A stretch of DNA of 19,804 bases from Acinetobacter sp. UBA3106 (GCA_002365595.1 DFAM01000015.1:1-19804), one strand, 5' to 3'; positions 7,001-14,813 are shown, counted from the stretch's first letter. Program-made: numbers and translations. The notes: generated from the letters alone by a model not told the origin.

Positions 7001-8168
7001 AATATTCGAAGAAGCAGCACGTGAACGTATTGTTCGCTTGTTGAAAGGTCAGGAATCGAACGGCGGTGGTAGCACTAAACGTGGCGATAAATTAACTGAA
7101 GAGTTGTTATCTGGTTTAGAGCTTGTTGATTTACTTGATATCCAACCAAGTGATGAAGCGATTGCTGAACGCTTAACTCAAATTCAAGTATTCTTGAAAG
7201 AGAAGAGCGCAGAGATTGACGAGAAATTTGCTGAGAAAAAACGCAAACTTTCTACAGGTGATGAACTGACTACTGGCGTATTGAAAGTGGTTAAGGTTTA
7301 TCTGGCTGTTAAACGTCGCATCCAACCGGGTGATAAAATGGCGGGTCGTCACGGTAACAAAGGTGTTGTATCAAACATCTTGCCGGTAGAAGACATGCCA
7401 CATGACGCTAACGGTGTTCCAGTAGACGTAGTACTTAACCCGCTGGGTGTACCGTCACGTATGAACGTGGGTCAGATTCTTGAAACTCACTTGGGTATGG
7501 CTGCAAAAGGTCTTGGCGATCAAATCGACAAGATGATGAAAGAGCAACGTACTGTACTTGAGCTTCGTGACTTCTTAGACAAGATTTACAATAAAGTTGG
7601 CGGTCAGCAAGAAGATCTTGATAGCCTGACTGATGATGAAATCTTGGCATTGTCAGGTAATTTGCGTGCTGGTGTTCCTTTGGCAACCCCTGTATTCGAT
7701 GGTGCTGAAGAATCACAAATCAAAGAATTGCTTGAACTTGGCGGCATTTCACGTACTGGTCAAACAGTATTGTATGATGGTCGTACCGGTGAACGTTTTG
7801 ACCGTCCAGTAACTGTAGGTTACATGTACATGTTGAAACTGAACCACTTGGTTGATGACAAGATGCATGCACGTTCTACAGGTTCTTACTCTCTAGTAAC
7901 GCAACAGCCGCTTGGTGGTAAAGCACAGTTCGGTGGTCAGCGTTTCGGTGAGATGGAAGTCTGGGCACTGGAAGCATATGGTGCAGCTTATACGCTGCAA
8001 GAAATGCTAACTGTGAAGTCGGATGACGTTGAAGGTCGTACCCGCATCTATAAGAACATTGTAGATGGCAACCATTATATGGATCCGGGCATGCCTGAAT
8101 CGTTCAACGTATTGACCAAAGAGATCCGTTCTTTAGGTATCAACATTGAACTGAAAAATGGTGACTAA
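4080..8168 (+). CDS. rpoB: DNA-directed RNA polymerase subunit beta
   Basis: RpoB is the catalytic beta subunit, forming one side of the RNA polymerase cleft and the rifampicin pocket. The 1362-residue protein begins MAYSYTEKKRIRKNFGKL and is intact. The rifampicin region starts at GSSQLSQFMDQNNPLS (516-531), with wild-type D525, H535 and S540; the equivalent E. coli residues are D516, H526 and S531. An E. coli Ile is Val539 here. GDKMAGRHGNKG carries the active-centre lysines K1086 and K1094 (E. coli K1065 and K1073). The C-terminus ends RSLGINIELKNGD. GAGGA lies 6 nt before the ATG. Nothing in the rifampicin cluster suggests resistance. Confidence 0.99.
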   Translation: MAYSYTEKKRIRKNFGKLPSVMDAPYLLSIQVDSYRTFLQDGKTPKNREDIGLQAAFRSVFPIESYSGNAALEFVEYSLGKPEFDVRECILRGSTYAAPMRVKIRLIIKDRETKSIKDVREQEVYMGEMPLMTENGTFVINGTERVIVSQLHRSPGVFFDHDKGKTHSSGKVLYSARIIPYRGSWLDFEFDAKDLVYVRIDRRRKLLATVVLRALGYSNEQILDMFYEKVPVYLDMGSYQIDLVPERLRGEMAQFDIADKDGKVIVEQGKRINARHVRQMEAAGLEKLSVPDEYLYERIVAEDVALRDGEVIAANTVLSHEIMVKLAEGGVKQFNVLFTNDIDRGSFIADSLRADTTTGREEALVEIYKVMRPGEPPTKEAAENLFNNLFFSSERYDLSPVGRMKFNRRLGRPYEVGTDQKSREVEGILSNEDITDVLKTLVEIRNGKGEVDDIDHLGNRRVRSVGEMTENQFRVGLVRVERAVKERLSQAETDNLSPQDLINAKPVAAAIKEFFGSSQLSQFMDQNNPLSEITHKRRVSALGPGGLTRERAGFEVRDVHQTHYGRVCPIETPEGPNIGLINSLSVYAKCNNFGFLETPYRKVVDGRVTDEVEYLSAIEEVGTVIAQADSAMDKDGNLTEEFVSVRHQGDFVRIPPEKVTHMDVSAQQVVSVAASLIPFLEHDDANRALMGSNMQRQAVPTLIADKPLVGTGMEANVAHDSGVCVLAKRGGRIEFVDASRVVIRVNEEEMIAGEAGVDIYNLIKYTRSNQNTCINQKVLVKLGDKVGRGDVLADGPSTDGGELALGQNMRVAFMTWNGYNYEDSILLSERVLQEDRLTSIHIQELSCVARDTKLGAEEITADIPNVGEAALSKLDESGIVYIGAEVTAGDILVGKVTPKGETQLTPEEKLLRAIFGEKAADVKDSSLRVSSGVKGTVIDVQVFTRDGLEKDERAQAIEKAQLDAYRKDLKEEYKIFEEAARERIVRLLKGQESNGGGSTKRGDKLTEELLSGLELVDLLDIQPSDEAIAERLTQIQVFLKEKSAEIDEKFAEKKRKLSTGDELTTGVLKVVKVYLAVKRRIQPGDKMAGRHGNKGVVSNILPVEDMPHDANGVPVDVVLNPLGVPSRMNVGQILETHLGMAAKGLGDQIDKMMKEQRTVLELRDFLDKIYNKVGGQQEDLDSLTDDEILALSGNLRAGVPLATPVFDGAEESQIKELLELGGISRTGQTVLYDGRTGERFDRPVTVGYMYMLKLNHLVDDKMHARSTGSYSLVTQQPLGGKAQFGGQRFGEMEVWALEAYGAAYTLQEMLTVKSDDVEGRTRIYKNIVDGNHYMDPGMPESFNVLTKEIRSLGINIELKNGD

Positions 8169-8170
8169 TT

Positions 8171-8240
8171 AAATCCCCCTGACCCCCTTTTTCAAAGGGG
8201 GAAAGTTCCCCTCTTTATCAAAGAGGGGTTAGGGGAGATT
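8171..8240. repeat. Nested palindromic intergenic repeat (MITE/REP-like) in the rpoB-rpoC gap
   Basis: This 70-bp element has an imperfect outer inverted repeat (AATC-CCCCT at 8172-8180 with AGGGG-a-GATT at 8231-8240) enclosing two tight hairpins. These are CCCCCTTT-TTC-AAAGGGGG (8183-8201) and CCCCTCTTT-ATC-AAAGAGGGG (8208-8228). It looks unlike the surrounding coding DNA and resembles the C-run/G-run palindromes scattered between genes in many Acinetobacter genomes; that resemblance is from memory and could not be searched here. There is no clear target duplication and no T-run, so it is not a typical terminator. It would be transcribed inside the rpoBC mRNA. Confidence 0.7.
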
Positions 8241-8275
8241 CCAAATTTCAGTTAAAAAACAATATTTGTGACCCA

Positions 8276-8315
8276 GTTGTGAAGTGAAAATCTCCACAAC
8301 ACACGGAGAAAAAAA
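8276..8315 (+). promoter_or_regulatory. rpoC ribosome-binding site within alternative hairpins
   Basis: GGAGA (8305-8309) lies 7 nt before the TTG start of rpoC and decides that start. It can pair with TCTCC (8291-8295) across a 9-nt loop. The last C of that arm also belongs to a competing 6-bp hairpin GTTGTG/CACAAC (8276-8281 with 8295-8300). The two folds exclude each other. Whether they matter for rpoC translation is unknown. Confidence 0.4.
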
Positions 8316-11300
8316 TTGAAAGACTTGCTCGATATCATGCGCAAAAAGACGGATTCAGACGGTCATGCTCCTGTAGAGTTTGATCGCATCCGTATTGGTC
8401 TTGCGTCGCCAGAAATGATTAAGTCATGGTCTCATGGTGAAGTTAAAAAACCTGAGACAATTAACTATCGTACGTTCAAACCTGAACGTGATGGTTTGTT
8501 CTGTGCCAAAATCTTTGGTCCAGTAAAAGATTACGAATGCTTGTGTGGTAAATACAAGCGTATGAAATATAAAGGCGTCATTTGTGAAAAATGTGGCGTT
8601 GAAGTAACAACTGCGAAAGTTCGTCGTGAACGTATGGGTCACATTGAACTTGCTTCTCCAGTTGCGCACATCTGGTTCTTGAAATCATTACCGTCTCGTA
8701 TTGGTCTTCTTCTAGACATGACTTTACGTGATATCGAACGCGTATTGTATTTCGAATCTTATGTGGTGACTGACCCAGGTATGACTCCAATGGAGAAATA
8801 CCAACTTCTTAACGATGAAGAATACTTCACGGCGTTAGAAGAACACGGTGATGAATTCAGCGCGAAAATGGGTGCAGAAGCTGTTCAAGACTTGTTGAAA
8901 GACATCGATCTTGAAGCTGAAATTTCACGTCTGCGTGAAGAAATTCCGAATACAACTTCTGAAACGAAGCTTAAAAAAGCCTCTAAACGTTTGAAGTTGA
9001 TGGAAGCATTCAAAGAGTCAAACAACAAGCCTGAATGGATGGTATTAACTGTATTGCCAGTTCTTCCACCAGACCTTCGTCCGTTAGTTCCTCTTGAAGG
9101 TGGTCGTTTCGCAACTTCTGATTTGAATGATCTTTACCGTCGTGTGATCAACCGTAACAACCGTTTGAAACGTCTTCTTGACCTTTCTGCTCCAGACATC
9201 ATCGTACGTAACGAAAAACGTATGTTACAAGAGTCTGTAGATGCGTTGCTGGATAACGGTCGTCGTGGTCGTGCAATTACCGGTTCGAACAAGCGTCCGC
9301 TTAAATCTTTGGCCGATATGATCAAAGGTAAGCAAGGTCGTTTCCGTCAAAACTTACTTGGTAAGCGTGTCGATTACTCTGGTCGTTCGGTTATTACCGT
9401 AGGTCCAACTTTACGTTTGCACCAATGTGGTCTGCCGAAGAAAATGGCACTTGAATTATTCAAGCCATTCATTTTCGCAAAACTACAAGCTTCTGGCCAA
9501 GCAACAACCATTAAAGCTGCGAAGAAAATGGTTGAGCGTGAAACTCCGGAAGTTTGGGACGTTCTTGCCCACGTGATTCGTCAACATCCTGTGATGTTGA
9601 ACCGTGCGCCTACACTTCACCGTTTGGGTCTTCAAGCATTTGAACCGACCCTGATTGAAGGTAAAGCGATCCGTCTACACCCACTCGTATGTGCTGCGTT
9701 TAACGCCGACTTCGACGGTGACCAAATGGCGGTACACGTACCATTAACACTTGAAGCTCAGTTAGAAGCTCGTGCGTTAATGATGTCGACCAACAACATC
9801 TTGTCTCCAGCCAACGGTGAGCCAATCATCGTACCTTCTCAGGACGTTGTCTTGGGCTTGTATTACATCACTCGTGATGCGATCAATGCCAAAGGTGAAG
9901 GCATGGTGTTCGCGGATACTGACGAAGTAAACCGTGCACTGGCAACAGGTCAGGTTGATCTACACGCTCGCGTTAAAGCACGTGTACACCAGACTGTGAT
10001 TGACGAAGATGGTAACCGTGAACAGCAAACCATTATTGTTGACACGACTCCAGGTCGTTGTCTGCTTTGGGAAGTTGTGCCTGAAGGTATGGACTTCCAG
10101 CAAATCAACGTTGAGATGACGAAAAAGAACATCTCTAAATTGATTAACTCTTGCTACCGTAAACTGGGTCTGAAAGATACCGTTATCTTTGCTGACCAAT
10201 TGATGTACTTGGGCTTCCGTCAAGCGACGCGTTCTGGTGTATCGGTTGGTATGGAAGACATGCTTATTCCACCAGCAAAATACTCAATCATCGAAAAAGC
10301 AGAAGTTGAAGTTCGTGAAATCGAACAACAATTCGAACAAGGTTTCGTAACTGCTGGTGAACGTTATAACAAGGTTGTCGATATCTGGGCGCGTACCAAC
10401 GACCAGGTAGCGAAAGCAATGATGGACAACTTGTCTTTCACTACTGTTAAGAACAAACAGGGCGAAGACGAGAAACAAAAATCATTCAACAGTATCTATA
10501 TGATGTCTGACTCGGGTGCCCGTGGTTCCGCAGCTCAGATTCGTCAGTTGGCGGGTATGCGTGGTTTGATGGCGAAACCGGATGGTTCGATCATTGAAAC
10601 TCCGATTAAAGCGAACTTCCGTGAAGGTTTGACAGTACTTCAGTACTTCATTTCAACACACGGTGCACGTAAAGGTTTGGCCGATACAGCACTGAAAACT
10701 GCGAACTCTGGTTACTTGACCCGTCGTTTAGTAGACGTAGCGCAAGACTTGGTAATTACCGAGCCTGATTGCGGTACTTTAGGCGGTCTTGTGATGACTC
10801 CATTCATTCAGGGTGGTGACGTGATCGAGAACTTAGGTACTCGAGTATTAGGTCGTGTTGTTGCTGAAGACGTGAAGAAAGTCGGTTCTGATGATGTGAT
10901 TCTTCCACGTAATACTTTAATTGACGAAAAAATCGCAGCCTTCCTTGAAGAAGCGGGTGTTGATGAAGTTAAAGTACGTTCAGTCGTTTCTTGTGAATCT
11001 ACCTTCGGCGTATGTGCGAAATGTTACGGTCGTGACCTTGCACGCGGTCACTTGGTGAACCCGGGTGAATCTGTAGGTGTAATGGCAGCTCAATCAATTG
11101 GTGAGCCAGGTACACAGTTAACCATGCGTACGTTCCACGTGGGTGGTGCTGCGAGCCGAACTTCTGCTGCAAACAGCGTACAAGTTCGTAACAAAGGTAC
11201 AGTACGTTTCCACAATGTGAAAACAGTACAACATGCCAAAGGTCACTTGGTATCAACTTCACGTTCAGGTGAAATCGGTATTGCGGATGATTTAGGTCGT

Positions 11301-12515
11301 GAACGCGAACGCTATAAACTTCCTTACGGTGCATCTATCTTGCTCAAAGATGGTGAAGCTGTTGAGGCAGGCGGTATCGTAGCGACTTGGGATCCACATA
11401 CACATCCACTTGTTACAGAAGTTGCAGGTAAAGTACGTTTCAGCCAAATCGCTGATGGCGTAACGGTTACCTCGAAAACTGATGACGCAACAGGTATGAC
11501 GACAATCGAAATCTTGCCAGTGACTTCACGTCCTGCGTCAGGTAAAGATATGCGTCCAGCGGTGGTATTGGATACTACTGATGGTGGCGAACAGTTCTAC
11601 TTCTTGCCACAAAACACGATTCTTTCCGTGCGTGATGGCGAAACGATTGGTGTCGGTGACGTTATCGGTCGTGTACCACAAGAATCTTCACGTACCCGTG
11701 ATATTACCGGTGGTCTGCCACGCGTAGCTGACTTGTTCGAAGCACGTAAACCGAAAGAGCATGCAATTCTTGCTGAAATTTCTGGTGTGGTAAGCTTCGG
11801 TAAAGAGACTAAAGGTAAGAACCGTCTGGTGATTACTCCGGATGATGGCTCAGAGATCTACGAAGAGCTGATTCCGAAATGGCGTACCATTAACGTGTTC
11901 GAAGGCGAACATGTGAACCGTGGTGAAACCATTTCTGATGGTCCACAGAACCCGCATGACATCTTGCGTCTTAAAGGTGAAGTGGCGTTGACGAATTACA
12001 TCGTGAATGAAGTTCAGGACGTTTACCGTCTGCAAGGTGTAAAAATCAACGATAAACACATCGAAGTGATCGTACGTCAAATGTTGCGTAAAGTTGACAT
12101 TACTGACGGTGGCGATACAAGCTTCATTAAAGGCGAACAAGTGGATTACATCCGCGTGATGCAAGAGAACCAAGCTGTTCTTGCGCAGAACAAGTTCCCT
12201 GCGAAGTTTGAACGTCAATTGATGGGTATTACCAAAGCATCGCTTTCTACTGACTCGTTCATCTCTGCTGCATCGTTCCAGGAAACAACGCGTGTGTTAA
12301 CTGAAGCGGCTGTAACAGGTAAAGAAGATGACTTACGTGGCTTGAAAGAAAACGTTGTTGTAGGTCGCTTGATCCCAGCGGGTACTGGTCTTGCTTACCA
12401 CTTGGAACGTCGTCGTCAAGAAGCAGAAGCTGCAGAACATGCGCTTGTAAATGACTTCTCTGATGTAGACCAAGCATTAAGCCAGGCATTCAGCGATGAG
12501 TTTAACGGTCTGTAA
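8316..12515 (+). CDS. rpoC: DNA-directed RNA polymerase subunit beta'
   Basis: RpoC is the beta' subunit that carries the catalytic Mg2+ site. The 1399-residue protein starts at TTG (KDLLDIMRKK) with GGAGA 7 nt upstream; the next in-frame ATG (8337) would remove conserved residues. The first zinc site is C75, C77, C90 and C93 (CLCGKYKR then CEKCGVEV). The catalytic loop NADFDGDQM has D465, D467 and D469. A second cysteine cluster includes SCESTFGVCAKCYGRD. A lineage-specific insertion (SI3 type, starting near residue 958) lies in the trigger loop as in other gammaproteobacteria. No frameshift is seen. It is followed by a strong terminator. Confidence 0.99.
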   Translation: MKDLLDIMRKKTDSDGHAPVEFDRIRIGLASPEMIKSWSHGEVKKPETINYRTFKPERDGLFCAKIFGPVKDYECLCGKYKRMKYKGVICEKCGVEVTTAKVRRERMGHIELASPVAHIWFLKSLPSRIGLLLDMTLRDIERVLYFESYVVTDPGMTPMEKYQLLNDEEYFTALEEHGDEFSAKMGAEAVQDLLKDIDLEAEISRLREEIPNTTSETKLKKASKRLKLMEAFKESNNKPEWMVLTVLPVLPPDLRPLVPLEGGRFATSDLNDLYRRVINRNNRLKRLLDLSAPDIIVRNEKRMLQESVDALLDNGRRGRAITGSNKRPLKSLADMIKGKQGRFRQNLLGKRVDYSGRSVITVGPTLRLHQCGLPKKMALELFKPFIFAKLQASGQATTIKAAKKMVERETPEVWDVLAHVIRQHPVMLNRAPTLHRLGLQAFEPTLIEGKAIRLHPLVCAAFNADFDGDQMAVHVPLTLEAQLEARALMMSTNNILSPANGEPIIVPSQDVVLGLYYITRDAINAKGEGMVFADTDEVNRALATGQVDLHARVKARVHQTVIDEDGNREQQTIIVDTTPGRCLLWEVVPEGMDFQQINVEMTKKNISKLINSCYRKLGLKDTVIFADQLMYLGFRQATRSGVSVGMEDMLIPPAKYSIIEKAEVEVREIEQQFEQGFVTAGERYNKVVDIWARTNDQVAKAMMDNLSFTTVKNKQGEDEKQKSFNSIYMMSDSGARGSAAQIRQLAGMRGLMAKPDGSIIETPIKANFREGLTVLQYFISTHGARKGLADTALKTANSGYLTRRLVDVAQDLVITEPDCGTLGGLVMTPFIQGGDVIENLGTRVLGRVVAEDVKKVGSDDVILPRNTLIDEKIAAFLEEAGVDEVKVRSVVSCESTFGVCAKCYGRDLARGHLVNPGESVGVMAAQSIGEPGTQLTMRTFHVGGAASRTSAANSVQVRNKGTVRFHNVKTVQHAKGHLVSTSRSGEIGIADDLGRERERYKLPYGASILLKDGEAVEAGGIVATWDPHTHPLVTEVAGKVRFSQIADGVTVTSKTDDATGMTTIEILPVTSRPASGKDMRPAVVLDTTDGGEQFYFLPQNTILSVRDGETIGVGDVIGRVPQESSRTRDITGGLPRVADLFEARKPKEHAILAEISGVVSFGKETKGKNRLVITPDDGSEIYEELIPKWRTINVFEGEHVNRGETISDGPQNPHDILRLKGEVALTNYIVNEVQDVYRLQGVKINDKHIEVIVRQMLRKVDITDGGDTSFIKGEQVDYIRVMQENQAVLAQNKFPAKFERQLMGITKASLSTDSFISAASFQETTRVLTEAAVTGKEDDLRGLKENVVVGRLIPAGTGLAYHLERRRQEAEAAEHALVNDFSDVDQALSQAFSDEFNGL

Positions 12516-12534
12516 TTAGTTCTTTAAACTAATC

Positions 12535-12566
12535 AAAAAAAAGCCACCTTCGGGTGGCTTTTTTTA
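12535..12566 (+). terminator. Bidirectional rho-independent terminator after rpoC
   Basis: AAGCCACC-TTCG-GGTGGCTT (12541-12560) is an 8-bp stem with a stable TTCG tetraloop. It is flanked by an A-run on the left (12535-12542) and a T7 run on the right (12559-12565), so it can stop transcription from both sides. A smaller hairpin ATTAGTT/AACTAAT (12515-12533) overlaps the rpoC stop codon. It ends the ribosomal/polymerase block and would also serve the convergent hydrolase gene. Confidence 0.92.
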
Positions 12567-12685
12567 TGCGCTAATTTTGGGGATATATTTTAGAAATTAG
12601 GTGGAATATCAAATGCATCTATTAAAAATAGGCTTTAGGAATTATTGCTCAAAGCATGTTTATATTGAATAAGATCGCATTTGAC

Positions 12686-13534
12686 CTATTTCATCGTAGA
12701 TGAATAACTTTGTATAAACTGGTTTACCGCTTGAGTATATGCATTATTTTGTCCGAGTGACGTGTTGATTTCTCTATGTGAAAGTGGCACAGGCAATAAC
12801 TGGGTTTGAGTCCCTAATTTTTGTGCTTGTTGAATAAATTGCCGTGCCTGGGTACAGGGTTGGTCAGGCCGAATTGTGGAACAAACAGCAAGAAATGCTG
12901 GTAGCGTTTGGTGTAATTGATGGATAGGGGAAAGCGCCTTCCAGTTGGATGGTTGATTTCCAAAGGCTTGATCATAAAAAGGTGCATGTCGGGTTTGCAG
13001 AATGGTTTCGACATTATAGGCAGCGCTGTCTAAAGCTACGGTCGCACGCCAGGGCAGGGGCTGTGAGGTCAGCCAGAGAGGACGTGTGCTGAGTAGACTG
13101 ACTAAGTGTGCACCTGCTGAGTGTCCCATCAGAACCAAACGTTTGGGGTCAGCATGCCAGTCTGGAGCCTGTTTCTGGATATAAATCAGTGCCTGTGCAA
13201 TATCCTGGGTTTGTTGCTGTAACGTGACCTCAGGAACCAATCGATAATTGAGGGAAATAAATACCCAGTTTTGTTTGCTCCAATACGCCACTTTATTTTT
13301 GACCACAGCCGCATGATTTTTATCACCAGTGGTCCAGGCTCCTCCATGTACCATCACAATGAGTGGTGCTGGCGTTTGATCGGCGAGAGCTTTAGCGGGA
13401 AGATAAACATCCATGACTTGTTGAGGAGAAGGCCCATAGGCAATATTTTTCAGAATTTTAGTTTTATTGATAAAATGGGTGTCAAAAGAATCCGGATATG
13501 CTGGTGAATTGAAACAAAGCCATATAAATATCAA
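12686..13534 (-). CDS. Secreted alpha/beta hydrolase (esterase/BD-FAE-like), start disrupted by A9 tract
   Basis: This is a serine hydrolase of the carboxylesterase/BD-FAE type; the substrate is unknown. Counting from the TTG at 13534, the oxyanion motif HGGAW lies at 63-67, the nucleophile elbow GHSAG at 137-141 (Ser139), a candidate acid at Asp224 and His253 in LSHREIN. C218 and C227 could form a disulfide, fitting export. The TTG has no ribosome-binding site. A better start, ATG at 13553-13551 with AAGGA 8 nt upstream, is out of frame by one base because of nine A residues after it. With eight, the product would begin MKKNLCLIFIWLCFNSPA, a good signal peptide cleaved after SPA. The gene is therefore phase-variable, expressed by slippage, a recent pseudogene, or miscalled. 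Confidence 0.8.
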   Translation of the reverse strand: MIFIWLCFNSPAYPDSFDTHFINKTKILKNIAYGPSPQQVMDVYLPAKALADQTPAPLIVMVHGGAWTTGDKNHAAVVKNKVAYWSKQNWVFISLNYRLVPEVTLQQQTQDIAQALIYIQKQAPDWHADPKRLVLMGHSAGAHLVSLLSTRPLWLTSQPLPWRATVALDSAAYNVETILQTRHAPFYDQAFGNQPSNWKALSPIHQLHQTLPAFLAVCSTIRPDQPCTQARQFIQQAQKLGTQTQLLPVPLSHREINTSLGQNNAYTQAVNQFIQSYSSTMK

Positions 13535-13541
13535 GCAAAGA

Positions 13542-13566
13542 TTTTTTTTTCATTCTGCTGATCCTT
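13542..13566 (-). promoter_or_regulatory. Ribosome-binding site, ATG and A9 slippage tract of the hydrolase
   Basis: On the minus strand, AAGGA (13566-13562), 8 nt, ATG (13553-13551) and nine A (13550-13542) follow in order. From this ATG the frame runs only 23 codons (MKKKSLLDIYMALFQFTSIS and three more) to TGA at 13484-13482. Losing one A joins the ATG to the 283-codon hydrolase frame with a complete signal peptide. A candidate -10 TATAAT lies at 13605-13600 with no convincing -35. Confidence 0.7.
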
Positions 13567-13794
13567 CTTGTTTGAATAACACCGATATTTAAAATTTTTA
13601 TTATAAAGTTATGCATCTGTTGGAATAGTTGAACTGATTTATAGATGCTGAAATCGGCCAGCTAAACGTTTTAATAGTCTAATTAAAATTATATTACAAC
13701 ATTCAACATTAAAACTTGGAAAAGTAACATTACGCTGATATTAACTTCATACTCATGACTTATGCTGTAACAAATAGCCAAAAGGACATATCTC

Positions 13795-14154
13795 ATGAAA
13801 AAGTTAATGAGCGTGATGGCAATGGCAACCTTGTCAACTTTTATGCTGGTAGGTTGTGACTCGATGTCTGCAAGGGACCAACGTATTGGCGCAGCTGCAC
13901 TCGGCGGTGCTGTTGGTGGTGGTGTGGGTAACCGGGTTGGCGGTGGTGTCGGTGCAGCCGTAGGTGGTGGTGCAGGTGCCGCTGTTGGTAGTAAAACCCA
14001 AGGAGGTTCTAACCGTAATGCGACGTATAGTGGTGTCGGTGGTGCGATTGGTTCGGCTGTCGGTAAAAGTGTCTTCGGCGGTAATGCCGGAGCTGCGATT
14101 GGTGGTGCCATTGGTGGCGGTGCAGGTGCTGCCATCGAACAGAAAAGACGTTAA
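13795..14154 (+). CDS. Glycine-zipper lipoprotein
   Basis: The 119-residue product starts with a type II signal peptide, MKKLMSVMAMATLSTFMLVGC, with lipobox LVGC at 18-21 and Cys21 as the likely lipidated residue. (The quoted segment is 21 residues only if the Cys is counted; the lipobox is the key part.) Residues 32-115 are almost entirely Gly/Ala/Val in GxxxG-like zipper repeats, as in the glycine-zipper/SlyB-OmpA-like families of envelope proteins that pack into membranes. Asp22 at position +2 is an inner-membrane retention signal in E. coli; whether Acinetobacter obeys that rule is uncertain. AAGGA lies 8 nt before the ATG. It stands alone, ending at a bidirectional terminator. The precise role is unknown. 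Confidence 0.85.
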   Translation: MKKLMSVMAMATLSTFMLVGCDSMSARDQRIGAAALGGAVGGGVGNRVGGGVGAAVGGGAGAAVGSKTQGGSNRNATYSGVGGAIGSAVGKSVFGGNAGAAIGGAIGGGAGAAIEQKRR

Positions 14155-14174
14155 TTAAGGTTTAGAATTTAAAT

Positions 14175-14204
14175 AAAAAGCGCTTGTCGATCAGGCGCTT
14201 TTTT
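14175..14204. terminator. Bidirectional terminator between lipoprotein and DUF4442 genes
   Basis: AGCGCTTG-TCGAT-CAGGCGCT (14179-14199, one T-G pair) is preceded by an A5 run and followed by T6, so it serves both convergent genes. It lies 24 bp after the lipoprotein stop and 4 bp after the end of the minus-strand gene. Confidence 0.85.
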
Positions 14205-14208
14205 ATTG

Positions 14209-14694
14209 TTAATTAGAGCTGGGTTTTGGCTTTTTCCGGCGGATATATACCGTCTTTTGTACCTCGGCAATACGTATGCCTGATTCATCAAAAATATTTA
14301 AGCTATAAGTTCGGTAGACTGGTGCATGATGTTCAGCAAGTTGCTTAATCTGGTTAATCTCGGTTAAATCCAGGCGGATATCCGCATATACCGTACCGCG
14401 GCCGGGTGATAAGAATTGTATAGAGGCTGATTTATCCCAAACGATATATTTTGAGCCCAGATGATGCATCAAAATCAGCATATAAAAAGGGTCTACCATC
14501 GAATATAAACTGCCACCAAAATGTACCCCAACGACATTTTGGTTTTTACGGGTTAAAGGCATTTTGATGCGGATATGATAATTTGCCAGATCCACCTGAT
14601 CGATTTCAATTCCTGCACCGCGGTAAGGCGCATAACGATTTAGTAAAAATTTAGAAATGGCAGGAATTGTCTGTAGTTTTTTTAAAAGGCTCAT
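14209..14694 (-). CDS. DUF4442/YiiD-like hotdog-fold protein, putative thioesterase
   Basis: From the ATG at 14694 the product has 161 residues. The pattern fits the DUF4442 branch of the hotdog-fold superfamily, which includes acyl-CoA thioesterase-like proteins. It has YRGAGIEI near residues 24-31, VVGVHFGGSLYSMVDPFYM (54-72) for the central helix and its lead-in, and VWDKSASIQFLSPGRGTVYA (85-104). No signal peptide is visible, so it is probably cytoplasmic. The substrate is unknown. An in-frame TTG nine bases upstream (14703) adds MTK; neither start has a clear Shine-Dalgarno, and I prefer ATG. It shares a terminator with the lipoprotein and is divergent from the next hydrolase. Confidence 0.8.
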   Translation of the reverse strand: MSLLKKLQTIPAISKFLLNRYAPYRGAGIEIDQVDLANYHIRIKMPLTRKNQNVVGVHFGGSLYSMVDPFYMLILMHHLGSKYIVWDKSASIQFLSPGRGTVYADIRLDLTEINQIKQLAEHHAPVYRTYSLNIFDESGIRIAEVQKTVYIRRKKPKPSSN

Positions 14695-14813
14695 TTTGGT
14701 CAATTGTTTTTTTACGGCTTCAGAACATACTAAAACAGAACGAAAAGGGCCGCATTGATCAGATTACCTAGATTCTGCAATAAATAGTCAATAAAAGAAT
14801 AGGATAAAAATAT

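Noticed and set aside
8171..8240. CRISPR array or terminator interpretation of the rpoB-rpoC palindrome
   Set aside because: There is no repeat-spacer periodicity and no T-run, and a terminator here would cut off rpoC. The nested palindrome fits a dispersed repeat better.
10999..12218. Antisense frames of 111 and 122 codons in rpoC
   Set aside because: Shadow frames of rpoC; the complementary strand of biased codons yields few stops.
13717..13744. Promoter TTGGAA / TATTAA before the glycine-zipper lipoprotein
   Set aside because: Both hexamers match only 4 of 6 in AT-rich DNA; not distinguishable from chance.
13689..14135. 148-codon antisense frame rich in Ala and Pro opposite the lipoprotein
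   Set aside because: Gly codons GGN read as NCC on the other strand, and Ala/Val codons similarly, which explains the proline/alanine repeats. The plus-strand product has a proper lipobox and ribosome-binding site.
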